The notes under the pieces are model-generated. The model searched no databases. It was not told where the DNA came from and saw only the letters and a list, made by a program, of their open reading frames with translations. A stretch of DNA of 58,929 bases from Bremia lactucae (lineage: Eukaryota > Oomycota > Peronosporomycetes > Peronosporales > Peronosporaceae): assembly GCF_004359215.1 (NCBI RefSeq), contig NC_090612.1, positions 758,170 to 817,098 of the forward strand, in the 5' to 3' direction. Position 1 is the stretch's first letter, and each line of letters begins with the position of its first letter. Below are positions 18,951 through 29,770 of the stretch, piece after piece. The translations under genes were made by a program, and so were the position numbers.

Positions 18951-21639
18951 ATAAGTGACACAGCACGACTTGAGGTTGGAAGAAAGCTGGAGGCTTAGGA
19001 GGTGATACGACGCTATGTCGTGAGGGGCTTGACTTCGATCTCGAGAGAGCTACTGAAGTGGTTGTATCTCTCGCGGGACGAGTAGATGGGGTTAACGAAT
19101 TAAAACTCAAATGACTTGGAAAATGGTGTGGCCCCGGGACTGCGTTTTGTACACCGTGACAAGGAAAGGACCTGCGTCCTGACGTTGTCGCTTTTTTTTA
19201 AGGTTTTGCTGCGCGATTGTTACCGTCGAAGTGTCGGACATTTTTGCGCGCTTCGGTCGGCGACCCGATTTCACTTGCTGAGGCATAAAATCCGTGCTTT
19301 TGTCGAGGAGGCTTCTGAATATCCTCTACGCGACATTGCGAACGTTTGGCCATGGTTGGCAAGCTAGTCCTTTTCATTTGCCTGTATTTGTAGTTGCGAG
19401 ACGAACTAGCAATCAATGACAAAAAAGCGTACGTGTCGGAAGGCCACTTATTTCTGTCCGATGACTCGAAGCCTATGATGGTGTATATGTATTACTAATA
19501 ACGCGTTTGCGCATTGTTTGGAAAGGTCGCGAATGTGATCAAGACGCGTTACAGCGTATCGCAATACTTTTCCAACCATCGTCAGCGACAGCTGTAAGAT
19601 TCAGCGGGCCTGTGGATGGAAGATGAACCTCACTTTCAAATCGCTAAAGCCAGTCACCACTATGACAGGCGTTGAAGCACTACATCTTCCAAAGATTGGC
19701 TCACGCCGCTGCTGGCATTGCCTAGAAAGCACTTTGATTATAGCCGATAGATTTGGACCAATGAACATTGTTTGTGCATAGAGCACATGTCGCGCATTCC
19801 AACAGCACACGCTCGATGCTCTTATACGCGAAGAAAAAGCGGGCAAATGCCGCCGCTCGAGATGCATAGAAAGGGACCGAACTCGTAAAATAGCGCATTT
19901 GGGTATTTCCTGTCCTTCATGCGTTTGAGCAGATTAGACACGTGAAAATCACCTTCATAAATTATTTTTTTAATTTTGCTGCGCGAGTTTGGGAGAGAAT
20001 CGGAGCCGTCGATAGAACAGTAAGGTAAATTAAAAGAGACTGAAAAAAGCAGCATACGCCCCTCGCTCAACAATCGTATGTTGTACCCCGAAGCTTTAAA
20101 AGGCAAGAAATAATTATTAAAGCGTTGATAAAAGTTGATCGTAAAGATATATTTCAGCTTCCAGTAGCATGATCCAAAGGTCATCAAAATATAATACGTT
20201 TGTGAAAGCCATTATTATATGACAGCATTTTCTTAGGACTTTGCGATAAACATGCTGGTTTAGATACGCGGAATTCGCTAATATTGAAAATGAAATATAT
20301 ATCTGATGTAGATGTCCACCGGGGCTATAAGTTATCAGAGGGAAGACCGTATTTCCTAGTCAGTAATTTTCTGCATAGAGGCTGCGAAGTCTTTTTGTCA
20401 CATCGTAACATATCGCATATAAGAGCATCGCGCGTACCCTCAATTATCGTAGATGTAAACAAGAGCCTATCTCAACTTGTATTCATCCTCAAGTGTAGTA
20501 AGTCGTACCTTGTCATTCAAATTTTTACACGAAGATGTAATAAACATGGCAATACAATGGATTTTTCGAACAAGTTATTGAAGAACTGTTTAGATTTAAA
20601 TGAGGCCTTCGCAAAACGTGGTAAGTACTTATATCTGCTTATGTTTGGCGTACAAAAAGCGACTCGGCCAATGGATTGCCCTATCGTCACCTCGACTGAG
20701 GTAGATAAGCTCATTTTGCCACTTGGCACCAAGATGCAACGTGTCTGCATTGGGACGACAACGCCGACTTTCTATGCCCATAAGTAAGCCTGAGTTTGTG
20801 CGGCTCATACGCACGCATACTGCAATCAAACGAAGCGGAAGGAGTTGCCAGTCCCTTGCGTTCGTCATTCTGTTTAGATTTCCTTCGGATTTGCCTTTAT
20901 CGTCTCGTTTGTGCTTATTGTAACTGTTACCACAACCACGCTAATGACTTACATTTCTTATATCCGAGCTTCGTGAACGTCAGTCGCTTTTAAATGTGTT
21001 GCAATTATGTTCCACGAGTTCTTAACAAGACGACCAAATCAAGAATTTTACCCTTGTTAGCATTTTTAGCGATGCTATGAGCAAATTTACCAACTTCCGG
21101 TGATTTACAGTAATTTGACCGAGTCACAAGCAATGTTTTATCCTCGCCAGGACCATGTCTAACTAGCTCCGACTGGTGAGCGCAACTGACGCTAATGTTG
21201 TTTATTCAATAGATGACTTTGGTATTTGCATTTTTTGCCTTGCCATTATTTAAATTTGATTTAGCTTGTTAAGCACGCTAATATTAATTATCGGGTACCG
21301 TTATACAGCCCACCTTTTCTTTAATAAGCCCACCCATCATTTATTAATAAATTAATCGAAAGTTATGGTTCTGATTCGTAAAAAACATGCGATTGCGCAC
21401 CAAAAATATTGTTTTATTTAGAAGCATTTAAACTCATTTTTTTAGAAATCATGTAAATACCAAAATTCCAATAATTACTCAGTATGCTTTCCAAAATTGT
21501 GAACCATTTGGTCTACTTCTTCTGATGGTTGACAAAGCGGAGCGACAGCAGTGCAAGAGGACCGGGGAACAGCGAGCTGCTTTACGCGCCGCTTAGTTCT
21601 CTAATTCTCTCTTGCTTTCTGTCTCACACGGTGCAGAAG
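18951..21639. other. Intergenic stretch with no confident gene
   Basis: About 2.7 kb. 18951-19110 is probably the promoter of the finger gene. 19111-20270 has only short frames in both strands and nothing I recognise. 20290-20787 has one open frame, listed separately. 20990-21540 is strongly A/T-rich with no gene. No LTR boundary or tRNA is seen. Confidence 0.6.
20290..20787 (+). CDS. Hypothetical 165-aa ORF
   Basis: An ATG-started frame of 165 codons in A/T-rich sequence, long enough to be noticed there but without any motif I know. The composition is rich in Lys, Leu and Ser, with no signal peptide and no cysteine pattern. Neighbouring frames on both strands are shorter. It could be a small lineage-specific gene, an exon of a larger gene, or chance. 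Confidence 0.25.
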   Translation: MKYISDVDVHRGYKLSEGRPYFLVSNFLHRGCEVFLSHRNISHIRASRVPSIIVDVNKSLSQLVFILKCSKSYLVIQIFTRRCNKHGNTMDFSNKLLKNCLDLNEAFAKRGKYLYLLMFGVQKATRPMDCPIVTSTEVDKLILPLGTKMQRVCIGTTTPTFYAHK

Positions 21640-21909
21640 ATGCCACCTAAAAGGGTCAAAGCTGGTGGGTCGTCTGCAAAGAAACCCACTCAGCCACGCG
21701 CGAAGCACACGCGCCGCGTTAACACGCCGCCGTCGCTCAGTGCCCCAGTTACAACGCCGACAGCTACTGCTGCTGTCGCGTTAACTGGGCTGAATGATTC
21801 ATCCTACTTTCACAGTGAGGATGTCGATCCGTCGCTCATAGTTGACTACAATGAGTCGACACCGCTGCCATCACCTCATATTAGTGATGAGGATAATGAG
21901 GAAGGATAA
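21640..21909 (+). CDS. Antisense-type retroelement ORF starting MPPKR (copy 1)
   Basis: 89 aa, first ATG at 21640. The N-terminus is basic and Pro-rich (MPPKRVKAGGSSAKKPTQP), then Thr/Ala-rich, then acidic (SEDVDPSLIVDYNE). It is clearly homologous, in both protein and upstream sequence (GCTGCTTTACGCGCCGC), to the minus-strand ORF at 43665-43935. Here it runs opposite to the minus-strand Gypsy element to its right; in copy 2 it runs opposite to an LTR placed just upstream of it. The frame continues in broken form to about 22560 (IKAQKLLRWVKSQRLMLR and others), meeting the pol C-terminus tail to tail. The function is unknown; the basic start suggests nucleic-acid binding. Confidence 0.55.
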   Translation: MPPKRVKAGGSSAKKPTQPRAKHTRRVNTPPSLSAPVTTPTATAAVALTGLNDSSYFHSEDVDPSLIVDYNESTPLPSPHISDEDNEEG

Positions 21910-22563
21910 TGCGCTTTATTGCCCATCTAACCTTCACTCGTTGCTCCCAACATGGAGACAACAGAGTTTTTGAATGCTGTCTCGTCGTCTGCGCTGGCTA
22001 GCGCAGCGACCTTTAATGAGAGCGCATAAAGGCACAGAAGCTTCTGCGTTGGGTAAAATCACAACGTCTTATGCTCAGACCATTATTTAGTATGGTTCTG
22101 ACGCAGAAAAGCCTGAGCGTAAAGCTCCACCGATGGCACGTGAGCGTGTCCAGTCGGTGTCACAAGTTAATCGTATCGAACGTGGCTATATGACAGGTGG
22201 CATAACATTAATGCTTCCTCCATCTCAACGGCCTCGTGCCGATGGGCCGAAAGCGTCGCTCCTAGAGCGACCTACTGTAGAAGCTCATAAATGTTATGGC
22301 GTCTATAATACATGAAAATCTCAGTAGAAATCGCTTGGACGTATTTCCCCGATCCCGGTCGTGTTGCTTTCAAATGAAACGCCCGACCAATTGAGGCGAA
22401 ATTCACGCGCCGCTTACAACCGCATTAGGATGCGGTGAAACAGCGGTCGCAGCGAATAGATTTCGCCCGCTTGCGTGTGGAAGAATTCATAAGCGGTACT
22501 GTACCTTCTGTTTCTTCTCACTACGCTACTCCTGCTAGTCCATTTGAGCCTAAGAGAAAGGCC

Positions 22564-23013
22564 TTAGAGCGGCGGTATACTTGCATCCGGTCTCCTCTTC
22601 CCATGGGAACGTAAAGGACTTGGAGAGCGAGGGATACCACGCACGTAATGCGAGTCCCTCAGCATCAATTTCTCCATGATGTCCAGCCGAAGTTTCAGGC
22701 GTTTATAACCCTGACGATTCTTCGCGCGGGCATCATGAAGATCCGAGGTCAGTTGTAAGACTTGACCCTCAAGAATTCCAATACGTCGTTCGGCAGCGCT
22801 TAACGCCTGCGACTGAATGGACGAAGGTAAGGAAGCCGCGAGTAGGTAAGTGAATTCGCTACTCCTATCGGGCGCCGCCTGCACTGAAGGATGCAAGTGG
22901 GATTCAACGCTTCCTTGTTGGAAGGTTGCTTGCCCACCGCTCCGTGAGGCAGAAGTATTAAATCCTCGTCCAGTGTAGGGGAAACCCGAAGAGTTTCGAC
23001 TCTCGGAAACCAT
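22564..23013 (-). CDS. Coiled-coil C-terminal extension of the Gypsy polyprotein
   Basis: 149 aa. Gly/Ser-rich start, then a likely coiled coil (AAERRIGILEGQVLQLTSDL), then a basic Ser/Pro-rich tail. It follows the integrase barrel on the same strand within 40 bp and is open from an ATG. Similar charged coiled coils occur at 25690-25850. It may be part of pol or a separate small ORF; no known domain. Confidence 0.45.
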   Translation of the reverse strand: MVSESRNSSGFPYTGRGFNTSASRSGGQATFQQGSVESHLHPSVQAAPDRSSEFTYLLAASLPSSIQSQALSAAERRIGILEGQVLQLTSDLHDARAKNRQGYKRLKLRLDIMEKLMLRDSHYVRGIPRSPSPLRSHGKRRPDASIPPL

Positions 23014-23048
23014 CGATACCCTACGTATTAACGTGCCCGGCTTGGTGA

Positions 23049-23243
23049 CTACCTATAAAAAAAGGTACACCAGCTCCTCTCCACCATCTGTTGGGGATAT
23101 ATAACCTCATTTGGGTCTACATAACGTTTTAAACGACCCACGTAAAATACGGGGTGCGTCTTCATGTATGGCGGGAGGGTGAGCCTATAATTCAGGTCTC
23201 CAACCTCCTCGACCAAAGTAAATGGCCTCATGTAACGTGGCAA
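23049..23243 (-). pseudogene. Integrase C-terminal beta-barrel fragment
   Basis: Residues such as MRPFTLVEEVGDLNYRLTLP and HPVFYVGRLKRY match the small SH3/chromo-like domain that ends Gypsy integrases (normally G-P-F-x-I-x-x-x-x-x-x-A-Y-x-L-x-L-P). The start is truncated and lies in a different frame from the catalytic core. Confidence 0.75.
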
Positions 23244-23442
23244 TAATTTTGCAGTACCTCCAGGGCATTTTAGGTAGAGTAACAGTACTTAATAGTACTT
23301 ATCTCCAACACTAAAGCGTTCATTGTTTTTGCAAACATTTCGGTAAGCATATTTTTTGGTGTGTTTGCCATCGCGACGGACCTTTCGTGTGATGGCTAAT
23401 CGCTCATCCACAATGTGTTTAGCCTCGCTCACGCTTTTAGCA

Positions 23443-24323
23443 TCAAACTCGCCTATGACACCGCCGAGAGGTGGTCATAGGACGAGCTGACATTAACGAA
23501 ACGTCGTTATCGTTTATGAGCACAAGTAATTCTTGCCGTGACTCCGCACTAACACTCTTAGGTGTCATGACCACTGCTAAACCAGCAGGGTCACCAGGGC
23601 AAGTTTCTACATTTGACATGAAACCCTCACGGGTCATCGTCATATCGACGAAACTGTGTCCCTCTTTCGCACCGAGCATACTGAGGAGCCCTCCCCCACC
23701 AATACTCGGGCTGCATACAAACGAGACTGGCGTCCGAGGATGAGGCAGTCCGTTAATATAAAACAATGTATCACCCATACTAGCGTGGACACTGTTATTT
23801 AGAGCGAACTCCACAAAGAAAATTGTTTGCTCCGTTCTATGAGGGTCGCTATCGTGCGTAATACAGCCGTCACGACCCAATTGGCACGTTCTGTTCGGCC
23901 GTCGGTCTGGGGAGAGTCTGCGGTCGACATGTGGAGCTTGGTACCTAGCAGCTCAATCACATGTCGCCAAAAAACAGACGTAAAATGTGGACCCCGGTCC
24001 GATACAATAGACTCGGGCATCCCGTGTAGTCTGTATACATGATACAGGAACAAGAGAGCTGCCTCCTTGCCTGTGATCGATGTTTTGCATGGTGCTAAAT
24101 GCACTATTTTGCTCAGGCTATCTACAAAGACGACGAGCCCCGTCCGACCCTTTTGTGGTCGGGCGACATGCCTAACATGAAGTCCAGACTGACCAACTTC
24201 CAACAATTCGTTGGAATCGGCAGCGGCTTCAATGGCCCACAACTGGACGGTGCAGACGCTATGCACTGACACTGTTCGCAAGAGCGAATATAGTTGACCA
24301 TTCATCGATATAGGTGTGGCCAC
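23443..24323 (-). pseudogene. Gypsy integrase catalytic core
   Basis: FVDSLSKIVHLAPCK, SIVSDRGPHFTSVFW and SPQTDGRTERANWVV give the D, D and (after Q-T-D-G) E-region pattern of retroviral-type integrases. The frame shifts near 23860 and resumes with FALNNSVHASMG. The core lacks an intact upstream H2C2 finger. Same strand and order as the RNase H piece at 24856. Confidence 0.85.
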
Positions 24324-24855
24324 CCAAATTCCTCTGACACTCGTAAGAATGTCTTTTCACGGCCCGGATGCCCACTCGATGGTGCATCATGGAGCTCGTG
24401 ATGTCTCTATCTTGAGATTTGTGTCTTGAGAGACATATATTCTCAAGGGATCACAAGGTGACAGCTGATGCCATAACAGGCCATCGCTGTAGCTAAAGCG
24501 ATTAAGCTTAGCCTTCAGGGGTGGAAAAGGAGACCTTTGTCCACCGAAGTGATCCAACCGCAGGCGACCCATGGTCGTCCTGACTGTAGCGCTATTTTAT
24601 TTCGGAGGCCAACAAGCTCGTCACGTGGTAGACCTTCATGGTTGCCAACGTTAACGACTCAACTTGTGCCTTAGCCCGAGACATACTGTCCTTGTGTCTT
24701 GGCCTCGAAGTCTGGTCTGCGCGATAACGCGTCAGCCAAGACATTCGACTTACCCGGTTTGTATTCACTTTAAAATTAATTCAAATAATAATGTAAGTCA
24801 TCTGACCATTCTTGGCGAGAGGTGCGGTAAGTTTATTGCGGTCCGCAGTGATGCG

Positions 24856-25203
24856 TCATCCGTATAAACCACAAATGGTTCGTGCCCAATAGGTGCACTC
24901 AAAATTAACAAGTGCATACTTTATTGAAAGTAGCTCCTCGTCATGCACAGAGTAATGCAGTTCCGCTGCTTCCAAAAGCTGGGACTGATAAGAGATGACA
25001 CGGTCAACGCCGTCCTTATCTTTATGCATGAGCGCGCTGCCGATTGCAAAATTGCTTGCATCGCAGACGACGCTTAAGCTCTTAGCCGTGTCTGGCAATG
25101 CCACCACCGGAGCCTCAAGAAGAGATTGCTTCACTGATGTGAACGCATCTACTTGTTCCTTTAGCCAGAAATGCTTTTCATGATTCTTGCTGTGTTTATG
25201 CAA
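24856..25203 (-). pseudogene. Gypsy RT thumb / RNase H fragment
   Basis: LSVVCDASNFAIGSALMHKD and VHDEELLSIKYALVNF are the start of the Ty3-type RNase H domain. The right-hand part (FTSVKQSLLEAPVVALPD) is the RT connection. Frame lost at 24856. Confidence 0.85.
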
Positions 25204-25416
25204 GTAATAGCGAGCCCTAGGAATTAAGCAAAGCCTTCACGTGTTGTGGAATTGGCCTTTCCTTTGCAGATTCTACCTTGTCTGAGTCTGCTCGTACACC
25301 ATGTGCATCTACGATGCAGCCCGTATGACACACTTTTTTTAGGTTGACGTACAATTGAGCATCACCCAGTGTTTGCAACAAGGCGTCCAAATGACGCTTG
25401 TGCGACTCTATGTCGC

Positions 25417-25690
25417 TCAGCCCGTACGGTTCACGAATGTATCGTCAAAATATGGGGCGCGTAGACACGATGCTGATGCATAACGTGAGCCACCACTCGG
25501 TTGAATGTCGCCGGTGCGTTTTTCAAACCTTGAAGCATTACAAGCCACTCCCATAGCATATTGCTTGGGGTACTTACTGCGGTTTTGGCGTACATTGGAG
25601 TCTCTCTTGAGTACCTGATAGTAGCCATCCTTTATATCAAACGCGAAAAAAATGTTGACTTTCCCATGGTACGCACTCTTCGAGTGGTCT
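25417..25690 (-). pseudogene. Gypsy reverse transcriptase palm fragment
   Basis: FAFDIKDGYYQV and NAPATFNRVV are RT motifs, and APYFDDTFV keeps the F-D-D catalytic pair. This piece is separated from the upstream RT part (26351-26190) by about 0.5 kb of other sequence. Confidence 0.8.
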
Positions 25691-26190
25691 TCCAACCGTT
25701 CGATATGGTGAGCCTGCACCGTCTGCTCCAACGAGCGACGCTTACCGCGCTCGTGATCAAGTCCCTCCTCCAAATTATGGAGGAAGCGATCGAGTTCGTC
25801 GATTTTCGACTCTTGATCCGCCACATGGGTCGGATCTAATTTTTCCTCCTCGACCACAACCATTGACGATGTCGATAGCCATCGTAATAAATTTTCTTGT
25901 GGTACCCCTGCTTCAGTGGGTACCACTCAGGGGAGTGAAGACAGTAAAATGTCTCATCTCGCCCCTGAAAAGAAGCCGTGGCTTTTGCCAGGACGGCTAA
26001 TCAATAGCTTGTTTGGAGAGACTTCTCCTCACAATAAATATCCCTTTTTATTGCGACGAAGCTACTTGGCCTTGATCCCAGCGCGAAGAACTTTCGCGCT
26101 GAGGAAGATTCTTATCTCGATGCTTTTCTTAAGCATCGATGGTTTAGTGGCAACAATAAGCGAGATAAAGTATCGCTTATGCAACCATCA
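25691..26190. other. Foreign segment inside the RT gene
   Basis: RT sequence stops at about 26190 (PSPRKDVIIDG) and resumes at about 25680. Between them lie a minus-strand coiled coil (ADQESKIDELDRFLHNLEEG), a plus-strand stretch resembling the run-in to the chromodomain (tcctcctcgaccacaacc, 25846-25863) and a plus-strand stretch alignable with 38230-38400 (3' region of another element). It looks like an insertion or a rearrangement from a related element in inverse orientation. Confidence 0.5.
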
Positions 26191-26351
26191 ATGATTACGT
26201 CTTTTCGTGGTGACGGCGTTTGATCTGGTACTGTTGCAGGGTTCAATTTATTGTACGCATGCACAATACGCCAGCCTCCTGTTGCTTCACGCACACAGAA
26301 GGTCGGAGAGCTATGTAGGGAGATTGACTCCCTCACATGGCCAACTGCCAA
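26112..26351 (-). pseudogene. Gypsy RT fingers fragment
   Basis: SSPTFCVREATGGWRIVHAY and KLNPATVPDQTPSPRKDVII are RT motif 1-2 sequences. The usual K-P-N of the finger loop is replaced by E-A-T. The conserved part ends at the insertion breakpoint near 26190. Confidence 0.8.
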
Positions 26352-26544
26352 GCGATCGGCAAAGAATTTGTCGATTGCTAATTATTATTCACGAGGCAAT
26401 GGCCATTGTTTCATGACACAATATTTCGAACCTGGTATTAGGTCGATTTCGTGTCGAGTGGCTTTATCCTTAGACAACTTGTACGGTATGGATTCAAGAA
26501 TACATCCTTGAATTCGATCAAGCCCTTATGTAAAGGAGTTATCT

Positions 26545-26913
26545 TCAAAGACTCCCAGGATTGGGACGTAAAACGCTCCATCCGTGTCTTCTATCGAGGA
26601 CATTTATGTCCATCGATGAGTTGCTGAGAATTGATTCGTTCTCAGTAAATAATATTGCCGGCCGAATTTCGGCCGCATAGTTGTCATCTGTGACAAGTGC
26701 GCAGATCTGCTTGACTTTGCCACTACGCAGATCACGCAAGAACCGTTTCATTTCTATGGTTGGCAATTGAGTTCTCTCCGAAGTTAACTTCGGAGGCGCT
26801 ATCAGATTAAGTGTATAATCGCCTACATTTGATCCGTTGTTTACTAAGATATTTGACGTCTCAGCTTCCTCTTTGGAACTTGTTTCCAACGATACCAGGG
26901 AATATTTGACCAC
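26545..26913 (-). pseudogene. Gypsy protease-RT spacer
   Basis: LIAPPKLTSERTQLPTIEMK, KQICALVTDDNYAAEIRPAI and ILFTENE align with the frame at 58615-58929 (LYAPPKLTSEITQLPT, KQICVLVTEDDYVTDIRS). It shows that this element and the one at 56576 are related. Two palindromes sit here: ctccgaagttaacttcggag (26767-26786) and cggccgaatttcggccg (26659-26675). Confidence 0.7.
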
Positions 26914-27251
26914 AGGTTTCTGGGGACTTATTCCCGCAGATTCTTGAGGACTTATCGCCTCAAATTTTATTTGGGGAGTTTTCTCCCAACTGCCTCTAGC
27001 TTTTGTTGCACAACCACAGCGAAATCCTCTACGATCGACTCTTCAGTCGATGTAGGATTTTTGCACTGTCTCTTACAGACAGGCGTTGAACATTTTCTTG
27101 GATATTGCTTTCCAAGCAAATACCCTTCTTTCGTACCACTCAGCTTATTCGAGTGGTCGAACTTCGACGCTGCCTGTGCTTGTGCACTGCCATCACATGG
27201 AAGTCTTGTGCAGTCGTGCAATCGACCGACCTTCAAGTGAGGCCATCGCAC

Positions 27252-27640
27252 TCACTCGTAGGACATCCCATACGCTTGAAGACGCTCAAAGACGTTCATC
27301 AGATGGCCATCTGATGAAGGAGAGGCAGGCATCGTCACGGCTTGATGCTGCCAATTTATGCATGGATCGTACTTTCTGAGCCAAGGTAATCCAATGATGA
27401 CGTCAAAATTGTCATCCAAATCAATTGCGACGAAGTCATCATCGTACTGCTTACCGTTTAACGTGTATTTGATACCAACTACACGTTTCGTTACTGCTAC
27501 AGATGCGCCTGATGCTACGCGCACTGTCATCCTCGTAAATGATATCACGCTCAATGAATTTAAGTCTGCGAACTTCTAGCGATTGGCGTCGAATGAAATT
27601 GTTCGACGTCCCACAATTTACTTTGGCAATTTATTTGCCA
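27252..27640 (-). pseudogene. Gypsy aspartic protease, inactive
   Basis: FDVIIGLPWLRKYDPCINWQ is the second half of a retropepsin. The first half, in another frame, reads AKVNCGTSNNFIRRQSLEVR at 27627-27568: the catalytic Asp (D-x-G-A/T) is Asn, codon 27616-27618. The homologous site in the 57-kb element is Asp. Confidence 0.75.
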
Positions 27641-28379
27641 CTATAATTTTTAAGGTGATGAGGTTAACCCCATCACCTGGGGCAGTTACACACAATGTTT
27701 GTGTGTGAGGAGCAACTTTTGTCGAAAGGCCTGCAAATTCTGTTGACGTTGCTAGATCAGTAAGGTGCTCCGCACGTATTGACCCCTACCGTTTCTTGAC
27801 GATCCGCCTCGCCGTTGCGATTCCGCAACAGCGTCGGATCCGCGTCCTCCGCTGTTTCTAGCAGGAGGTCGATCGTTTCGCTCAGTGTTTCTAGGCACTG
27901 GGCGTGGGGTACTGCACTCATAGGCGTAGTTGACAACGATTACATTTCTGTAATTGTTTGTAACTTGAAGAGCGACGTTTCTCGCTCTCTACATACGTGA
28001 GATCCATGTGTTATGGACCTCCTTTTTCTTGTCGTCTCGGAGGACGATACGCTCCGGAGTGGACGAAAGCCTGTTTAAGTCTGAAGTCCTCCTGTTCCGC
28101 TATGGTGCACCATGCACCATTTTTTTGTTTGGCTTTTTGACACATAACGTCAATGACGTCACATTGTTCCTTTGGTAAAAGCCACTGTCGTGTAACAGAA
28201 TATTTGGTTCCAGGAACAAGTCAGTTTGATGACGTGCACCTCCAAGGAGGTAACACAGACGGCAAATTTGGTACACGTCTTGACCTTTCACTGGTACTAA
28301 TAAGTACTAGTTGGCCTTACTGAAGGTTCGGTGCCTCGAAACCTCACTTACACAGGGGTACAGAGGAAGGTTTCGAGGT

Positions 28380-28930
28380 AGCTAAGGTTCGTTAGCTCCC
28401 AAAGGTAATTTAAAGGAGATCGCTTGGTCGAGCGACTCTAGTTCAAGCTGGCACAGATGAGTCTCAACAAAACCGTCTGCAAGACCTTTAATAAACACAG
28501 TTACCTGTGTTTGTTCATCAATTGATTGACTCACGATACAGCTAACCAGGTATATTGCATGCTGGGCATAAGCGTGAAGGTCATGCTTGCCCTGCTTCAA
28601 ATCCAGGAGCTCGGCTCGAGCCCTAAATTCGAAACGTGGCGGCTCAAATGTTTGCCTGAGGTCTCAAAGGTCTCATACGACCCAAAATATGGGCCGTGAA
28701 GCTTGAGCCCTAAAACCCAAGATCTGCCACGTCCGGCTAAGTTAAACACTTCTAAAATTCACTTTCGTCGCATCATCACTGATACGACGAGCCTTCTATG
28801 GCGTCGTCAGACTCGACGAACCATCTCAAAAGGGATTCGCCTTCGACTGCCTTGAACTTAGATATTTCCATCCTTAAGCTTTCGTGTCGACCCTGAAGCT
28901 CCAGCCTATTAGCAGCATGCAAATGCTGCT
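28380..28930 (-). pseudogene. Gypsy gag capsid region
   Basis: MEISKFKAVEGESLLRWFVE (start of the retrotransposon gag domain) is followed, after frameshifts, by KQGKHDLHAYAQHAIYLVSC and VFIKGLADGFVETHLCQLEL, the C-terminal capsid part. The same region is absent from the gag at 57053-57580. Confidence 0.75.
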
Positions 28931-28994
28931 GTCTCAACATCCTAACTGTTGTACCGTCTGTTCTCTCAACCCCTCCGCGTGTTAAGAGCCTTGC

Positions 28995-29390
28995 TACTGA
29001 AGCATGGAGCTAGGAAGTCCTAGCTACCAAAGGCTAATTCTAAGGCTTCAGGAAAGAGAAATAAATAAAACTGTATTAATATATTAAGTACCTACGTAAC
29101 GATCTTCTATCTACTACAGACTTTATTATATTAATAACAAATTATATATGGAGCCTACTTGCGCACCGCACAATCGTGTCCTATGACGATTGGCGTGGTG
29201 AAGTAAACTTGAATTTACCAATCAATTAAACTGATGTCTTGTTGCGTCAATATTACTAAATTTGGTAATATTGGAACTTTAAGTCAAAATTAATAAAGAT
29301 AGTAGTTTTGTCCTTTAAAATAGTATTCCTCTCGCAGATATAATATTAATTATTCCTCTTGTAGGAAATAATATATATGAACCCGTTACA
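28995..29390 (-). mobile_element. Truncated family-C LTR (5' LTR of the minus-strand element)
   Basis: Reverse-complement match to 38614-39010: TGTAACGGGT start at 29390, then aatattaccaaatttagtaatattga and gattggt...ccacgccaatcgtca. The last ~115 nt of the LTR, next to gag, are missing. Confidence 0.75.
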
Positions 29391-29770
29391 GGCAAGGTAA
29401 AATCGTTGTGCGTGAAAGCGCTTTTACTACTCTAGACGAAGCGAGGCGCCTAAGTTCCAATTTGCATGCTTTACGCTAAGCGAGCAATAGAACTTGACGA
29501 TATTTACCACTTCGCTCCCAACGTTTCGCCCATATTTATCAAAATCGTATTATTAACAGCCATCTCTTTGACTTTTGCCTACGCCACGGATGAAGCTTGT
29601 GCACAGATCTGCAGTTGTATATATTACAGATGCTACATATGTCGTGGTGCTATATAAATCATCTGTACTAGTCAGTATTTTTTTGAACTGACTAGTAGCG
29701 TATACATATGCACAGTCTATTAAAATCGCTACTAGTCATTACAAATTGTTACTTTCATTTTTATTAGACG
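29391..29770. other. Gene-free stretch upstream of the membrane-protein gene
   Basis: 380 bp with only one short frame (29466-29657). It should contain the promoter of the next gene; TCATT motifs at 29735 and 29755 vaguely resemble the initiator. No repeat recognised. Confidence 0.5.

Larger units (their letters stand above)
22564..29390 (-). mobile_element. Degraded minus-strand Ty3/Gypsy element
   Basis: Read right to left: truncated family-C LTR (29390-28995), gag capsid (28930-28380), protease (27640-27252), spacer (26913-26545), reverse transcriptase (26351-25431, interrupted), RNase H (25203-24856), integrase (24323-23443), integrase C-terminal/chromo-type barrel (23243-23049) and a coiled-coil tail (23013-22564). 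This is canonical Gypsy order. Every module is broken by stops or frameshifts. No 3' LTR is seen on the left side, where sequence becomes unique near 21540. Confidence 0.85.

Noticed and set aside
19601..20187. Candidate RXLR or Crinkler effector ORFs
   Set aside because: No signal peptide followed by RXLR/EER or LxLFLAK was found in these frames or elsewhere in the window.
23471..23743. Plus-strand 90-codon frame
   Set aside because: Antisense to the integrase remnant; no homologous antisense frame in the other copies, unlike the 37-kb and 43-kb cases.
29466..29657. 63-codon frame upstream of the membrane-protein gene, possible signal-peptide exon
   Set aside because: No good splice donor leads into the 29771 gene, and that gene has its own ATG with a complete N-terminus.
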